A stretch of DNA of 64,000 bases, taken from Akkermansiaceae bacterium. GTDB lineage: Bacteria; Verrucomicrobiota; Verrucomicrobiia; Verrucomicrobiales; Akkermansiaceae. Shown in pieces: positions 17,191 to 25,981 of this stretch (the stretch's first letter is position 1; each line of letters opens with the position of its first letter). The DNA lies in NCBI GenBank assembly GCA_018402445.1, contig JAGYIT010000010.1:23537-87536 (forward strand). The letters are read 5' to 3'. The position numbers were made by a program, and so were the translations under genes. The notes beneath the pieces are model-generated. The model saw only the letters and a program-made list of their open reading frames with translations. It searched no databases and was not told where the DNA came from.

Positions 17191-20100
17191 GGCTGGGGCG
17201 GATTTTGATCCGCCCCTCCATGCCTACCACGACCATCAGCGCTGTGGAGATAAGCAGGCATTTCACCTCCGCCTGCGGGTGGATGGCTTGCATCGCGCGG
17301 CGGTAGGCTTCCATCTGACCGGCGTATCTGGTGTTGAGTTGCTCCGCCGAGTCCACGCGGTCGGTCTTGAAATCAATGATCTCCACCTTGCTGACCGAGC
17401 CGTCGCCGTCGCGGTGGATGTGGAGCCGGTCGATCACCCCGCTCAACCAACCGCCGTCCAGCACGGCCTCGATCCGCTGTTCGCGGTGGAGGTTGATGTT
17501 TCGTCCGCCCTTGCTGAGCAATGAACGGATTTCTGGAATGGAAAGCGCCTGCTCCATGGTGGGGCGGAGATCCTCGGGAAACACGGGATCATCTCCCTCA
17601 TCGATCCACCCGATTTTTTCAAACGCCGCATGGATCGCGGTGCCGAAGCGGCGGCCTTGCGCCGATCCACTGACGGCGTATTTCCCTTTCTCTCCGCTCG
17701 GAGTCCGGCGCTCACGTTTGGCGAGCGCCGCGCCCAATCGTGCTGGATTTCGTATCCACGGCCGCTGCGATTTCCTCCAATGCATCCGCCCAGCGCGGAT
17801 CGCCGGTTTCGAAAACCGTGTTCTCGCCGCCATCCAGCCCCAGCGATGTCATCAGCCAGTTCGGGAGGCTTGCCTTGCCTTCCTCCGCGCTCTTCGAAGG
17901 AGTGTCGAGAAACATGTAGAGGCCACGTTTCGAGCGGGTCATTGCGACGTAGAGTTTGCAGAAGGATTCGTAGGTTTGTTGCGCGGCCCAGCGGCTCTCA
18001 GCCTCGCACAGCTCCGGGATCAGCGCCCGCGCCCACCTCGCCGGCGGCATGCAGACCCATTCCTCGCCGATGACCGTGTGGTAGTGCTTGAAATTCGGGA
18101 TCTTGTCGGCGGGAAGGTCGGGGACGACCACCACATCGAAGCCGAGCCCTTTTGATTTGTGAACCGTCATCACCTGCACGGCCGCCACGCCGGGGCTTTG
18201 GGAAATTTTCAGCCGCGCGATCGCATCCGCCGCCTCCCGTGCGGTGACGACGCCGCGTTGGTCGAGGTCGCCCAGCGCCTCCAGCAACACCTCGGCCCGG
18301 CGCCGCCCGAACTTTTTCCAGCCGTCCTGCATCGGCTCGATCAGCTCGGCGATCATGCCCGCGAAGCCGACCTCCGAGACGCGCCCGCCCAAGCCCTCCC
18401 ACGCCGCCTGCCATGCCCCGCCGAAGCGGGTGTCGAGCGCGGCTTTCAGCGGCGACATCATCACCGTGCGCTCCGCGAAGCGGTCGGCGGGATCCGCGAG
18501 CCAGCGGAGGAGCTGCACCACCATCACGCCCACCGGATGATCCTTGCCCGGCTCCCGCGCGCCCTCCTCGACCACCTGGAAACCCGCCTCCCGCAGCCCG
18601 TCGGCGCAGGCCTTCACTTTGTCGTTGGTCTGCACCAGCACACCGCATGAAATCCGTTTCCGCCCGACGCCGAGATCCTTGAGCAGCGCGATGAGGCGCT
18701 CCGGCTTATCGTCCTTGTCCATCACCTCGATCTTCGCGTGACCCGCTTTTCCCGGACTCCGTAGAGGCTTTGCCGAAACGTGTTTTTCCCAATCCCACCT
18801 CGCCGCGACCGCACCGAACAGCTCCGCCATGGTCGCCTTGTCGCCGAATACGCGGTTCACCGGCTCCAGCACCTCCGGGCAGGAGCGCCAGGATTCCGCC
18901 ATCGTCGCGACCTCCAGCCCGCCGCCGTATGTCTTCGTGATCTCGTCGAAAAGCCCGACCTCGCCGCCGCGCCAGGCGTAGATGGCCTGCTTTTTATCAC
19001 CTACTATGAAAACCGTAGATTCGTCGTTGGTGAGGCCTTCCTCGACGAGCGGGAGCAGGGCGTTCCACTCGTCGCGGCTGGTGTCCTGGAACTCATCGAG
19101 CAGCCAGTGGCCGTAGTTCGAATCGAGCCGGAAATCCACGGCCTCGCGCCGCAGCCGGGCGTCCTCGTCGCCCATCCACCGGCCCATCAGCCGCTTCACG
19201 TCGTCGAAGCCGAGCTTGCCCTTGCGGCGCAGCTCCCGCTCCACGAGGCCGTCGTATCCGGCGATCACGCCCTCCACCCCGCGCGTCCGCGAGAGGGCGG
19301 CGGCGAACTCGCAGCGCGCCGCGAGGTTCACCATTTCCCGCAGGGCCTCGGCGGCCATGCCGGTGATCGCGAAGGGTTTGTAAAAGGCAAGCTCCAGCGC
19401 CCCGGAGCCATCCACCGCCGCCTCCATCACTTTTTCCAGCAGGCTCGAGGCCTTGTCCAGCGATCCGCTGCCCACCGTGTGCCGCTCCAGCGCATCGATC
19501 ATCGCCTCGATGGCCTTCTGCTGGCGCTTGTCGGTGAGCACGATGCCCGGAACATCGCGCCTCACCGCCGCCGCCAGCCCGGCCTTGCGTTTTTCCCATT
19601 CGGAAACCTCCACGCCCGCGAGCCCGGTCGGCCCCCATTGCCGTTTTCTCGGGGAAACATAAACCCCATGCCAGCCGCCGATGAACCCACGCAGCGCCTC
19701 CAGCACCTGCGCACCCTCGCTGCCCTGCGTGGCTCGGCGGAAGATTTCCGCGAACTCCTCCTCATCGTGGCCGTGCGCGCCGCCTTCCAGCAAACCCTCC
19801 AGCAGCTCCTCTTTCAGCGCCTCCGCCACCTCGCCCTCCAGCAGCTCGAAGCGCCCGCCGGTCACGCCCAGCTCGTATTGGAAACCCCTCACCACCTTCG
19901 CGAAAAAGGAATCCATCGTCCCCAACGTCAGGCGGGGGAGTTTCCTCGTCACCTTCTCCAGTAGCTCCGGGAAATCCACTTCCGACATCCCGAACCCCGC
20001 CTCCAGCTCCGCCGCCTTGCCGGGATCCTTCGCCGCGCCCGCCAGCTTCCGCAAAATCGCGTCCGCGAACTCCCCCGCCGCCTTCCGCGTGAACGTCAGC

Positions 20101-20222
20101 GCCACGATTTTTTCCGGCTCCGCCCCGCTTGCCATCAACCTGATGATCCGATCGGAAAGGCGGAACGTTTTCCCCGACCCCGCCGAGGCGAGCACGAGTA
20201 GGTTTTTCTCGGAAATTTTCAT
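17186..20222 (-). pseudogene. AddA-like UvrD/RecB helicase-nuclease, frameshifted
   Basis: About 1000 residues. Start at 20222 (MKISEKNLLVLASAGSGKTF). Helicase motifs: Walker A ASAGSGKT, motif Ia IVALTFTRKAAGEF, motif II WLLDEFQDTSRDEW, motif III VGDKKQAIYAWRGGE, motif V VMTVHKSKGLGFDVVV and motif VI LYVAMTRSKRGLYMF. The C-terminal PD-(D/E)XK nuclease (GVIDRLHIHRDG, VEIIDFKTDRVD) lies in another frame: the first frame stops at 17712 and the rest resumes at NPARLGAALAKRE near 17745, a +1 shift. One base removed from the AAA near 17751 would rejoin them. The last residues GMEGRIKIRPSP come from a palindromic repeat at 17187-17222, which now supplies the stop. No addB neighbour. Recombinational repair or DNA degradation role is inferred. 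Confidence 0.82.
17187..17222. repeat. GGGGCGGAT-ATCCGCCCC hairpin repeat, copy 1
   Basis: CATGGGCT then GGGGCGGAT-tttg-ATCCGCCCC then TCCATG. It overlaps the 3' end of the AddA-like gene and directly abuts the 258-bp element. A near-identical unit adjoins the other 258-bp copy at 22317-22352, and a degraded one lies at 54136-54174. Confidence 0.75.
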
Positions 20223-20605
20223 GGGTTCGCGCTCCCAGCCTCGCAATTACCCGTTGCTTGTCACGATTTGTTTGATGGGTTTTCCGGCGGGGTTCCTCCA
20301 TTAGGGAGAAAATCTGTCCGAATTGAAAAGAGAACCACAACCGGAGCGAAGCGGAGATAGCCGGACTGGAAGCCTCCAATCCTTCCGGCAAATGAACACG
20401 GATGGACACGGATAAGATGGCTGGCTGGATGCGTTTTTGGATATTTTGAGAGATCTTGATCGAGCCAGCACACAGCCAGAATGTTTACTCCTGTCTTTTC
20501 ATCCGTGTTTATCCGTGTTCATCCGTGGTTCGAATTCTTCTCATCCCTAGCGGAGGAACCCTGGGTTTTCCGGCGAATGATGATCGCACGGCGAGATTGA
20601 CCCCC
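20223..20605. other. Non-coding gap with 'CACGGATGGACACGGAT' repeats
   Basis: Holds members of a dispersed family: AATGAACACGGATGGACACG at about 20391-20410 and the opposite-facing TTTATCCGTGTTCATCCG around 20506-20523, with an ACAACCGGAGCGAAGCGGAGA block near 20337 also seen (diverged) at about 1934. No coding frame of interest. Confidence 0.55.
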
Positions 20606-20786
20606 TACCGGTAGGGCTGATCCGGCTCGGTCGGCCCTGATCAAAAACGGATGAGCCGTAACCCCGAAATGGTAGTGAATCCGCGGTGAGATGGGCTTTT
20701 TGTTCCGGGATTTCACTCCCGCCAGATTGAGCGGTGCGTTTGATTTTGGAAATGGGCCGACCGGGCCGGATCAGCCCTACCGGATA
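20606..20786. repeat. Fold-back element with 32-bp inverted ends
   Basis: The left end 20606-20637 (TACCGGTAGGGCTGATCC, then GGCTCGGTCGGCCC) and right end 20754-20786 (GGGCCGACCGGGCCGGAT, then CAGCCCTACCGGATA) are inverted copies with about one substitution and one extra base. The roughly 115-bp middle carries no gene. It resembles a small non-autonomous element. Confidence 0.65.
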
Positions 20787-20962
20787 AACTTGGGTATGCT
20801 GCGCATTTCCCGCCACCTTCCATTTTTCGTGTGGTTCGTGCCTTTCGTGGTTCCCTCTTCGGAACAAGGTGAACGGTGATTGGGGTGGCGGCGGACGGAT
20901 ATAGGAGATCTCACTAACGCCCCCACCCTCCGTCCCGCCGTCCCTCCGTATCCGCGTCCCGG

Positions 20963-21016
20963 ATTCCCCGACCCCGCCGAGGCAAGCACGAGGAGATCCT
21001 TTTCTAGGACGTTCAT
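20963..21016 (-). pseudogene. Duplicate of the AddA-like gene's first 17 codons
   Basis: Minus-strand reading from 21016: MNVLEKDLLVLASAGSGNPG, aligning with MKISEKNLLVLASAGSGKTF of the gene at 20222. Bases match closely across 50 nt (CCCCGACCCCGCCGAGGC.AGCACGAG), then similarity ends. Either a truncated paralogue or a partial duplication; no downstream helicase domain survives. Confidence 0.7.
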
Positions 21017-21094
21017 GGCGCGGATTTCCCCGGATTATCGTGGGAAACACGACGTTGTCCCGCCCGCTTTCCCGGAATTTACGCGCAAAATAAT

Positions 21095-21136
21095 GTGACG
21101 GAATTGTTCCCGTTCATCGGTGGCACGGGCGGTGCT
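21095..21136 (+). promoter_or_regulatory. Sigma-54-type promoter module P1, upstream of the PEP-CTERM gene
   Basis: GTGACGGAATTGTTCC at 21095-21110 and TGGCAC-N5-GTGCT at 21121-21136. The latter fits the -24/-12 consensus TGGCAC-N5-TTGCW with correct GG/GC spacing. The upstream word starts 26 bases before the -24 T, exactly as in P2 and P3. The coding start is 66 bases downstream of the -12 element. Confidence 0.7.
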
Positions 21137-21202
21137 TCTCTGTAATCTGAAGGTGTTTGGCCACGAGCTGACGGCCGACGTATAAACATCAAACACACAA
21201 TT

Positions 21203-21898
21203 ATGAAAAGAAAATCAACATCACTGGCCATCATGGCCTTCTCCGCCATTGCCGCGGTATCAAGCCAAGGAGCCGTTTTGGCCGAATGGGACACCACGGG
21301 ATTTACCGGCACGGAAACATCGATCACATTTTCCGGTGTGCCTACGGGACTTTCGGTGACTGCAATCACACTGGGTGCAGGACTAGGAACCGGTAATGGT
21401 GGAGGCGGTATCAATACCAACGGCTGGGTGGCGGCAGACCTGAATGGTGCAAATGGAAATTACTACGGATTTTCGATCACCGTCGCGGCGAGCTATGAGG
21501 TTGAACTCACCTCATGGGAGCTCGCTGTCAGGTCTTCCAACACGGGTCCACGTGATTTCGCCGTGCGTTACAGCGGCGACACGTTCGACAGCAACATCGA
21601 CACGTTTTCCACATCTGGCTCTGCGTATCGCAATGCCATCGTTGATCTGTCATCCTTGGGTGTCCTGACCGAAGGGACATATGAGTTCAGGGTTGGTCTC
21701 ACATCCAACACGTCGTCCAACGGCACAGCCACTGTTGGCACCGGCGGCACGCATCGGATCATGAACTTCGATTCGACAAGCTCTACAGCAGGCACTAAAC
21801 CGATCAATTTGAATGGTACTGTCACCCTCATCCCAGAGCCCACCGCCGCTCTTCTCGGCGGTCTCGGTCTGCTCACACTACTCCGCCGTCGTCGCTAA
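21203..21898 (+). CDS. PEP-CTERM sorting-domain exported protein
   Basis: 231 residues. Signal peptide MKRKSTSLAIMAFSAIAAVS ending near SSQGAVLA; a beta-rich, Gly/Ser/Thr-rich body; and a C-terminal PEP-CTERM tag: PEPTAALLGGLGLLTLL followed by RRRR. Such proteins are cut by an exosortase and moved to the cell surface or matrix. The body (GFSITVAASYEVELTSWEL, FAVRYSGDTFDSNIDTFS) resembles other beta-sandwich PEP-CTERM proteins; no enzymatic domain is recognised. Preceded by promoter module P1 and followed by a strong terminator, so it is monocistronic. Confidence 0.88.
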   Translation: MKRKSTSLAIMAFSAIAAVSSQGAVLAEWDTTGFTGTETSITFSGVPTGLSVTAITLGAGLGTGNGGGGINTNGWVAADLNGANGNYYGFSITVAASYEVELTSWELAVRSSNTGPRDFAVRYSGDTFDSNIDTFSTSGSAYRNAIVDLSSLGVLTEGTYEFRVGLTSNTSSNGTATVGTGGTHRIMNFDSTSSTAGTKPINLNGTVTLIPEPTAALLGGLGLLTLLRRRR

Positions 21899-21955
21899 AG
21901 CCATGACGGCCAAGGCCGCCGCCGCTAGTTTTTCCGGTTGTTCGGTTCATCGCAG

Positions 21956-21987
21956 ACCGGCGCTCCCGCGAGGGGTCGCCGGTTTTT
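21956..21987 (+). terminator. Rho-independent terminator after the PEP-CTERM gene
   Basis: ACCGGCG-ctccc-gcga-gggg-tCGCCGGT followed by TTTTT: a GC-rich stem with an internal C/G extension and a T-tail, 58 bases after the stop. Confidence 0.82.
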
Positions 21988-22035
21988 GCGTGGGGATCTC
22001 GCACGCGTGATCTCATGCCAAGCCCACGAAGCCCC

Positions 22036-22293
22036 CATGAACCTAAAATCCGCAGTTCAAACGAAGATTTTCACCGCAAAGGCGCAGAGGTCGCAGAGGG
22101 AACGCTGAGAAGAGTTTATGTTTCGGGATAGTGCAGGGCATTTTTCACGGCAATTCCATTTCACCCATTGGGTGAACCATGCAGTTCCATCGTTTTTCCA
22201 AATTTTCTATCTTCCCACATGCAAGGCTCTGCGTTCCTTTGCGACCTCTGCGACTCTGCGGTGAAAAATTGATACCCAACTGCGGTATTTAGG
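22036..22293 (-). repeat. 258-bp MITE-like element, right (inverted) copy
   Basis: Reverse complement of 16933-17190 with one difference seen. Together the two copies enclose about 4.85 kb carrying the AddA-like gene and the PEP-CTERM gene. The near identity indicates recent duplication or gene conversion. Confidence 0.85.
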
Positions 22294-22316
22294 ATGAAAC
22301 ACACCGACGCGCAGCG

Positions 22317-22352
22317 CATGGAGGGGCGGATCAGAATCCGCCCCAGCCCATG
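22317..22352. repeat. GGGGCGGAT-ATCCGCCCC hairpin repeat, copy 2
   Basis: CATGGAG-GGGCGGAT-caga-ATCCGCCC-CAGCCCATG, the inverse of copy 1 and likewise next to a 258-bp element. The flank continues CCCATGAGGTGA, a word also present with the degraded copy at 54136. Confidence 0.7.
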
Positions 22353-22460
22353 AGGTGAGCATGGAAAAGAGCTCCTGCGCCTCTCATTCACCTCCCCATG
22401 GACATCGGCGGATTTCCGATCCGCCGCTCCTTGGGATTGAATTTCCCAATAAGAAGAACG

Positions 22461-22502
22461 GTGACGAAATTGTTCTTGTTCTTCGTTGGCATAGGTGGTG
22501 CT
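22461..22502 (+). promoter_or_regulatory. Sigma-54-type promoter module P2
   Basis: GTGACGAAATTGTTC at 22461 and TGGCAT-N5-GTGCT at 22487-22502, with the same 26-base register as P1. It lies 61 bases before the start at 22564. Confidence 0.68.
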
Positions 22503-22563
22503 CCCTCCTAATAAGCACGCGCGACGGGTATGGTTTGGTGGTTGCCGCAAAAATTTAAAACAC

Positions 22564-23130
22564 ATGAGTAAGAAAATGAAATCCGTATCCCCCGCTGTCA
22601 TGGCCATCACTGTCCTAGCGGCGGTTACGTGCCGGGGGGCTACCGTCCTTATGGAATCATTTACGGACGCACACGCTGGTATCCTCGCTGCTTCAGGCGC
22701 ATCTTGGGAAAATCTGAGTGAAACGACTGGCGAGACGAGGTTTGGTTCATATGAGCCCGGGCTAACGGTTGGTGAGTCGCAGCATAGCGTCTCGCCGTTG
22801 CACCACCTGCCTGCTAAAGCGGGGCAATTTACCACTTCATATGAAGTTACCTTCACCGCCTTGCCGACAACTAACGCTAGCTATTTTGCGCATCTAAAAG
22901 TTGCCGGAATGAATTTCAGCGCCCGTCCCCTTGCGGCCACGGCGGCTTCTGGAGGGTTGTATCGTTTGGGTATCAGCAATGATGATAGCGCCACCATCGT
23001 TGTGGCCACTGATGTCTCTGTGAATCTTGTTTACCCTGATAATTATGGGTGGGATTTCACTACCAATCCGCCCATGCTTTCTTACATGGGAACTCAGTTA
23101 TCCCAGCTTCTGCGATTGCTTTTGCAATAA
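22564..23130 (+). CDS. Exported protein of the PEP-CTERM type, C-terminus lost
   Basis: 188 residues from MSKKMKSVSPAVMAITVLAA, a signal peptide ending near CRGATV. The body (LMESFTDAHAGILAASGASW, TSYEVTFTALPTTNASYFAH, MNFSARPLAAT, GLYRLGISND) resembles verrucomicrobial PEP-CTERM proteins, but the frame ends LSYMGTQLSQLLRLLLQ with no PEP motif, helix or basic tail. I infer a truncation or frameshift near 23050. Driven by promoter P2. The start was chosen for the signal peptide. Confidence 0.6.
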   Translation: MSKKMKSVSPAVMAITVLAAVTCRGATVLMESFTDAHAGILAASGASWENLSETTGETRFGSYEPGLTVGESQHSVSPLHHLPAKAGQFTTSYEVTFTALPTTNASYFAHLKVAGMNFSARPLAATAASGGLYRLGISNDDSATIVVATDVSVNLVYPDNYGWDFTTNPPMLSYMGTQLSQLLRLLLQ

Positions 23131-23232
23131 CAGCGAAATCAACCGCATCTCGCTAAATAGCCGAAGCCAGCACCAGTATCGATGCGGCCTCGGTTTCCGC
23201 AAATAGCGCCTAGGCCAGAGTCCATCCCTAGC

Positions 23233-23274
23233 GTGACGGAATCGTTTCCTCTTTCCATTGGCACGCCCAGTGCC
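23233..23274 (+). promoter_or_regulatory. Sigma-54-type promoter module P3 (apparently orphan)
   Basis: GTGACGGAATCGTTTCC at 23233 and TGGCAC-N5-GTGCC at 23259-23274, again 26 bases apart. No exported-protein gene follows; argD starts 144 bases downstream, with an 'ATTCGCGGTTAGAT' repeat at 23284-23297 between them. Probably the relic of a lost PEP-CTERM gene, or an argD promoter. Confidence 0.55.
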
Positions 23275-23417
23275 GGATTCGCGTTCATTCGCGGTTAGAT
23301 CTTCAACTATTTGGACTGGATTTCCCCTAGCTTGATCGCCCTGGTGTCATCCCGCCGCGAAAGTGGTTTGCCATTTCCCCTATCTAGGATAGCTTCCGCC
23401 CCTTTCCGTCCGAAGAA

Positions 23418-24667
23418 ATGACCACCCCCGAAAGATTCGAAGAGCACGTGCTGGGCACCTACGGGCGCTTTCCGCTGACTCTTGTCGAAGGGATGGGGAC
23501 ACGTGTTACCGATGACGCCGGCCGCGGATACCTGGATTTCTGCATGGGCATCGCCGTGTGCTCGCTGGGGCATTGCCATCCGCGCATGGTCGCCGCGATC
23601 CGCGAACAGGCCGGTAAGTTGATCCACGTCTCAAATCTTTATTACACTGATAGTCAAGGACTTCTGGCAGAGGAAATGAACCTTCACCATATCGGGTTGC
23701 CTGGAAAAAACTTCTTCTCAAACTCCGGTGCGGAAGCCAATGACGGCCTGATCAAGTCCGCCCGCCGCTATGGCCACCTAAAAACACAAGCCGACGGCAA
23801 GCCGCGCTTCGAGGTCGTCACGTTCCAGCAATCCTTCCACGGACGCACGCTCGGAAGCATGGCCGCGACCGGACAGGCAAAGATTCAACAAGGCTTCGAT
23901 CCGATGCTGCCGGGCTTCCGTTACCTGCCTTTCAACGACATCGCCGCTCTCGAAAATGCGGTGCGCGATGAGACGGTCGGATTTCTGCTCGAACCGGTCC
24001 AAGGCGAGGGCGGGATTCACGTCGCCTCGGCGGAGTTTCTCCGAGCGCTCGATGCACTGCGGAAAAAGCATGACCTGCTGCTGATGTTCGATGAAGTCCA
24101 GGCAGGCTTCGGCCGCTGCGGCGAGGCGATGGCATGGCGTGCGATTGCACCGGAGATCGAGCCGGATGGAATTTCCTGGGCCAAGGGTATGGGTGGGGGC
24201 GTGCCGATCGGCGCGTTCTGGCTTAGCGACCGCGCCGTCGATGAGAAGGGGACGCAGCTTTCCTCGCTGATGGGGCCGGGTTCCCATGGCTCCACCTACG
24301 GGGCAATCCGCTGGTCTGCGCCGCAGCACTGGAGGTTTTGAAGGAAATCCGCGAGAACAATCTTGCCGCCAACGCAACTCGCCAAGGCGCGAGGCTGCGC
24401 GCGGCCATCGAGTCATGGAAATTGCCCGTGGTCACCGAAATCCGTGGACTTGGGCTGCTTTTCGGAATCGGGCTTGATCCGACACGGATTGAAGTAGGGG
24501 AGGGGGAGACGGCAGCGCTGAAGATTGTTAAGTCGTTGATTGCCAAAGGGTTAATCACAGTTCCCGCAGGCGCTAACACTCTTCGTTTGCTACCACCGCT
24601 CAACGTGACAGACGCAGAAATCGACGAAGCGCTCGCCATTCTTAAGGACACGCTGTCCGGATACTAA
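23418..24667 (+). pseudogene. argD: Acetylornithine aminotransferase, one-base frameshift
   Basis: PLP-dependent transamination of N-acetylglutamate semialdehyde in arginine synthesis. Family motifs: YLDFCMGIAVCSLGHCHPR, NFFSNSGAEANDGLIKSAR, VVTFQQSFHGRTLGSMAATG, LLEPVQGEGGI, LLMFDEVQAGFGRCG and the PLP lysine in SWAKGMGGGVPIG. The first frame ends at 24341; the C-terminus continues in another frame (CAAALEVLKEIRENNLAAN to the stop at 24667). Bases near 24300 read TACGGGGCAATCCG where one more G gives YGGNPLVCAAAL, so one G is missing from a run. About 416 residues if restored. Ends 9 bases before argF. Likely functional in the cell. Confidence 0.88.
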
Positions 24668-24676
24668 TTTACGAAG

Positions 24677-25576
24677 ATGAAACATTTGCTATCCATCGAG
24701 GAACTGTCCGCGGACGAAATCACCAACCTTATCGACGATGCGATGAGGCTGAAAGCATGGCGCGGTCGGGACACCGAGCGGCCGCTTGCCGGGCAGACAT
24801 GGGCAATGATTTTCACGAAATCCTCTACCCGCACCCGGGTTTCCTTCGAAGTGGGCATTCGCGAACTAGGCGGTTTTACTATGTTCCTCTCTTCCAATGA
24901 CATCCAGCTCGGCAGGGGAGAACCCATCAAGGACACCGCCCGCGTGCTCGGCCGGATGGTGCACGGAGTGATCATCCGCACGTTCGCACAACAGGATGTC
25001 ATTGATTTCGCGAAATACTCAAAACTCCCCGTGATCAATGCCCTCACCGATGATGAGCATCCTTGCCAGATATTGGCCGATCTACTCACCGTCCGCGAGA
25101 AGCTGGGCGGCTGGGAAGGGCGGAAATTCGCGTTCGTCGGCGATGGTTTCTCAAACATGACCCGCTCCTGGATGTGGGCGGCGAAACGCCTTGGCTTTCA
25201 ACTCAAGGTCGCTTCCCCCCAAAACTGCCAGCCGCCCGCCGCTTTCCTGAAAGCTCTCGACTGCGATCTCGTCAGCGTTTGCGAGGATCCCCGCGAAGCC
25301 ATCGCGGGCGCGGATGTCATCAACACCGACGTCTGGCTATCCATGGGGCAGGAGGGGCAGAAGGAGAAAGAGGCGGAGTTCAAGGGCTTCGAACTGAATT
25401 CCTCACTGCTTACCGGCGCGGCCAAAGGTCACATCGTCCTCCACTGCCTGCCCGCCTATCGCGGTAAGGAAATTAGCGAAGAACTGCTCGAAAACCACGC
25501 CGATACCATTTTCCAGCAGGCAGAGAATCGGCTCCATGCCCAGAAAGCGATACTGGTCGAGCTGACGCGGGCGTGA
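24677..25576 (+). CDS. argF: Ornithine carbamoyltransferase
   Basis: 299 residues. Joins carbamoyl phosphate and ornithine to citrulline. The carbamoyl-phosphate loop KSSTRTRVSFE, MVHGVIIRTF, the HPCQILADLLT signature, the ornithine-side DVWLSMGQE, and the catalytic cysteine in HCLPAYRGKEIS are all present. Second gene of the arginine cluster after argD; cdd follows 12 bases later. carB in this window would supply its carbamoyl phosphate. Confidence 0.95.
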   Translation: MKHLLSIEELSADEITNLIDDAMRLKAWRGRDTERPLAGQTWAMIFTKSSTRTRVSFEVGIRELGGFTMFLSSNDIQLGRGEPIKDTARVLGRMVHGVIIRTFAQQDVIDFAKYSKLPVINALTDDEHPCQILADLLTVREKLGGWEGRKFAFVGDGFSNMTRSWMWAAKRLGFQLKVASPQNCQPPAAFLKALDCDLVSVCEDPREAIAGADVINTDVWLSMGQEGQKEKEAEFKGFELNSSLLTGAAKGHIVLHCLPAYRGKEISEELLENHADTIFQQAENRLHAQKAILVELTRA

Positions 25577-25588
25577 TAGAAATGATCC

Positions 25589-25981
25589 ATGACAACGGAT
25601 GACGAACTGATCGCGGCGGCATGGAAAGTCAGGGAAATGGCCTATGCGCCTTACTCGAACTTTCACGTGGGCGCGGCTTTGCTGGCGGGCGACGGGAGGA
25701 TTTTCCCCGGCTGCAATGTGGAAAATATCTCCTACGGGCTGACGAATTGCGCGGAACGGGTGGCGATGGGCGCGGCGATTGCGGCAGGGGCGCGTAGTTT
25801 CGAAAAGGTGGTTGTAGTGGCGGACACGGCACAGCCCATCTCACCATGCGGGGCTTGCCGGCAGGTGTTGGCGGAGTTCGGCGTGAAAACCGTGATCCTC
25901 GCGAACCGGACGGAGCGGGTGGAGTTTTCCCTAGAGGATCTGCTCCCAAGAGCCCGCACAGGCATCTTGGATCGCCCGTAA
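25589..25981 (+). CDS. cdd: Cytidine deaminase
   Basis: 130 residues, the tetrameric short form. Deaminates cytidine and deoxycytidine for pyrimidine salvage. Zinc and catalytic residues: NCAERVAM (Cys and the proton-shuttling Glu) and PCGACRQVL (two Cys ligands). The N-terminus AYAPYSNFHVGAALLAGDG and NVENISYG bind the nucleoside. It begins 12 bases after argF and is probably cotranscribed. Confidence 0.94.
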   Translation: MTTDDELIAAAWKVREMAYAPYSNFHVGAALLAGDGRIFPGCNVENISYGLTNCAERVAMGAAIAAGARSFEKVVVVADTAQPISPCGACRQVLAEFGVKTVILANRTERVEFSLEDLLPRARTGILDRP

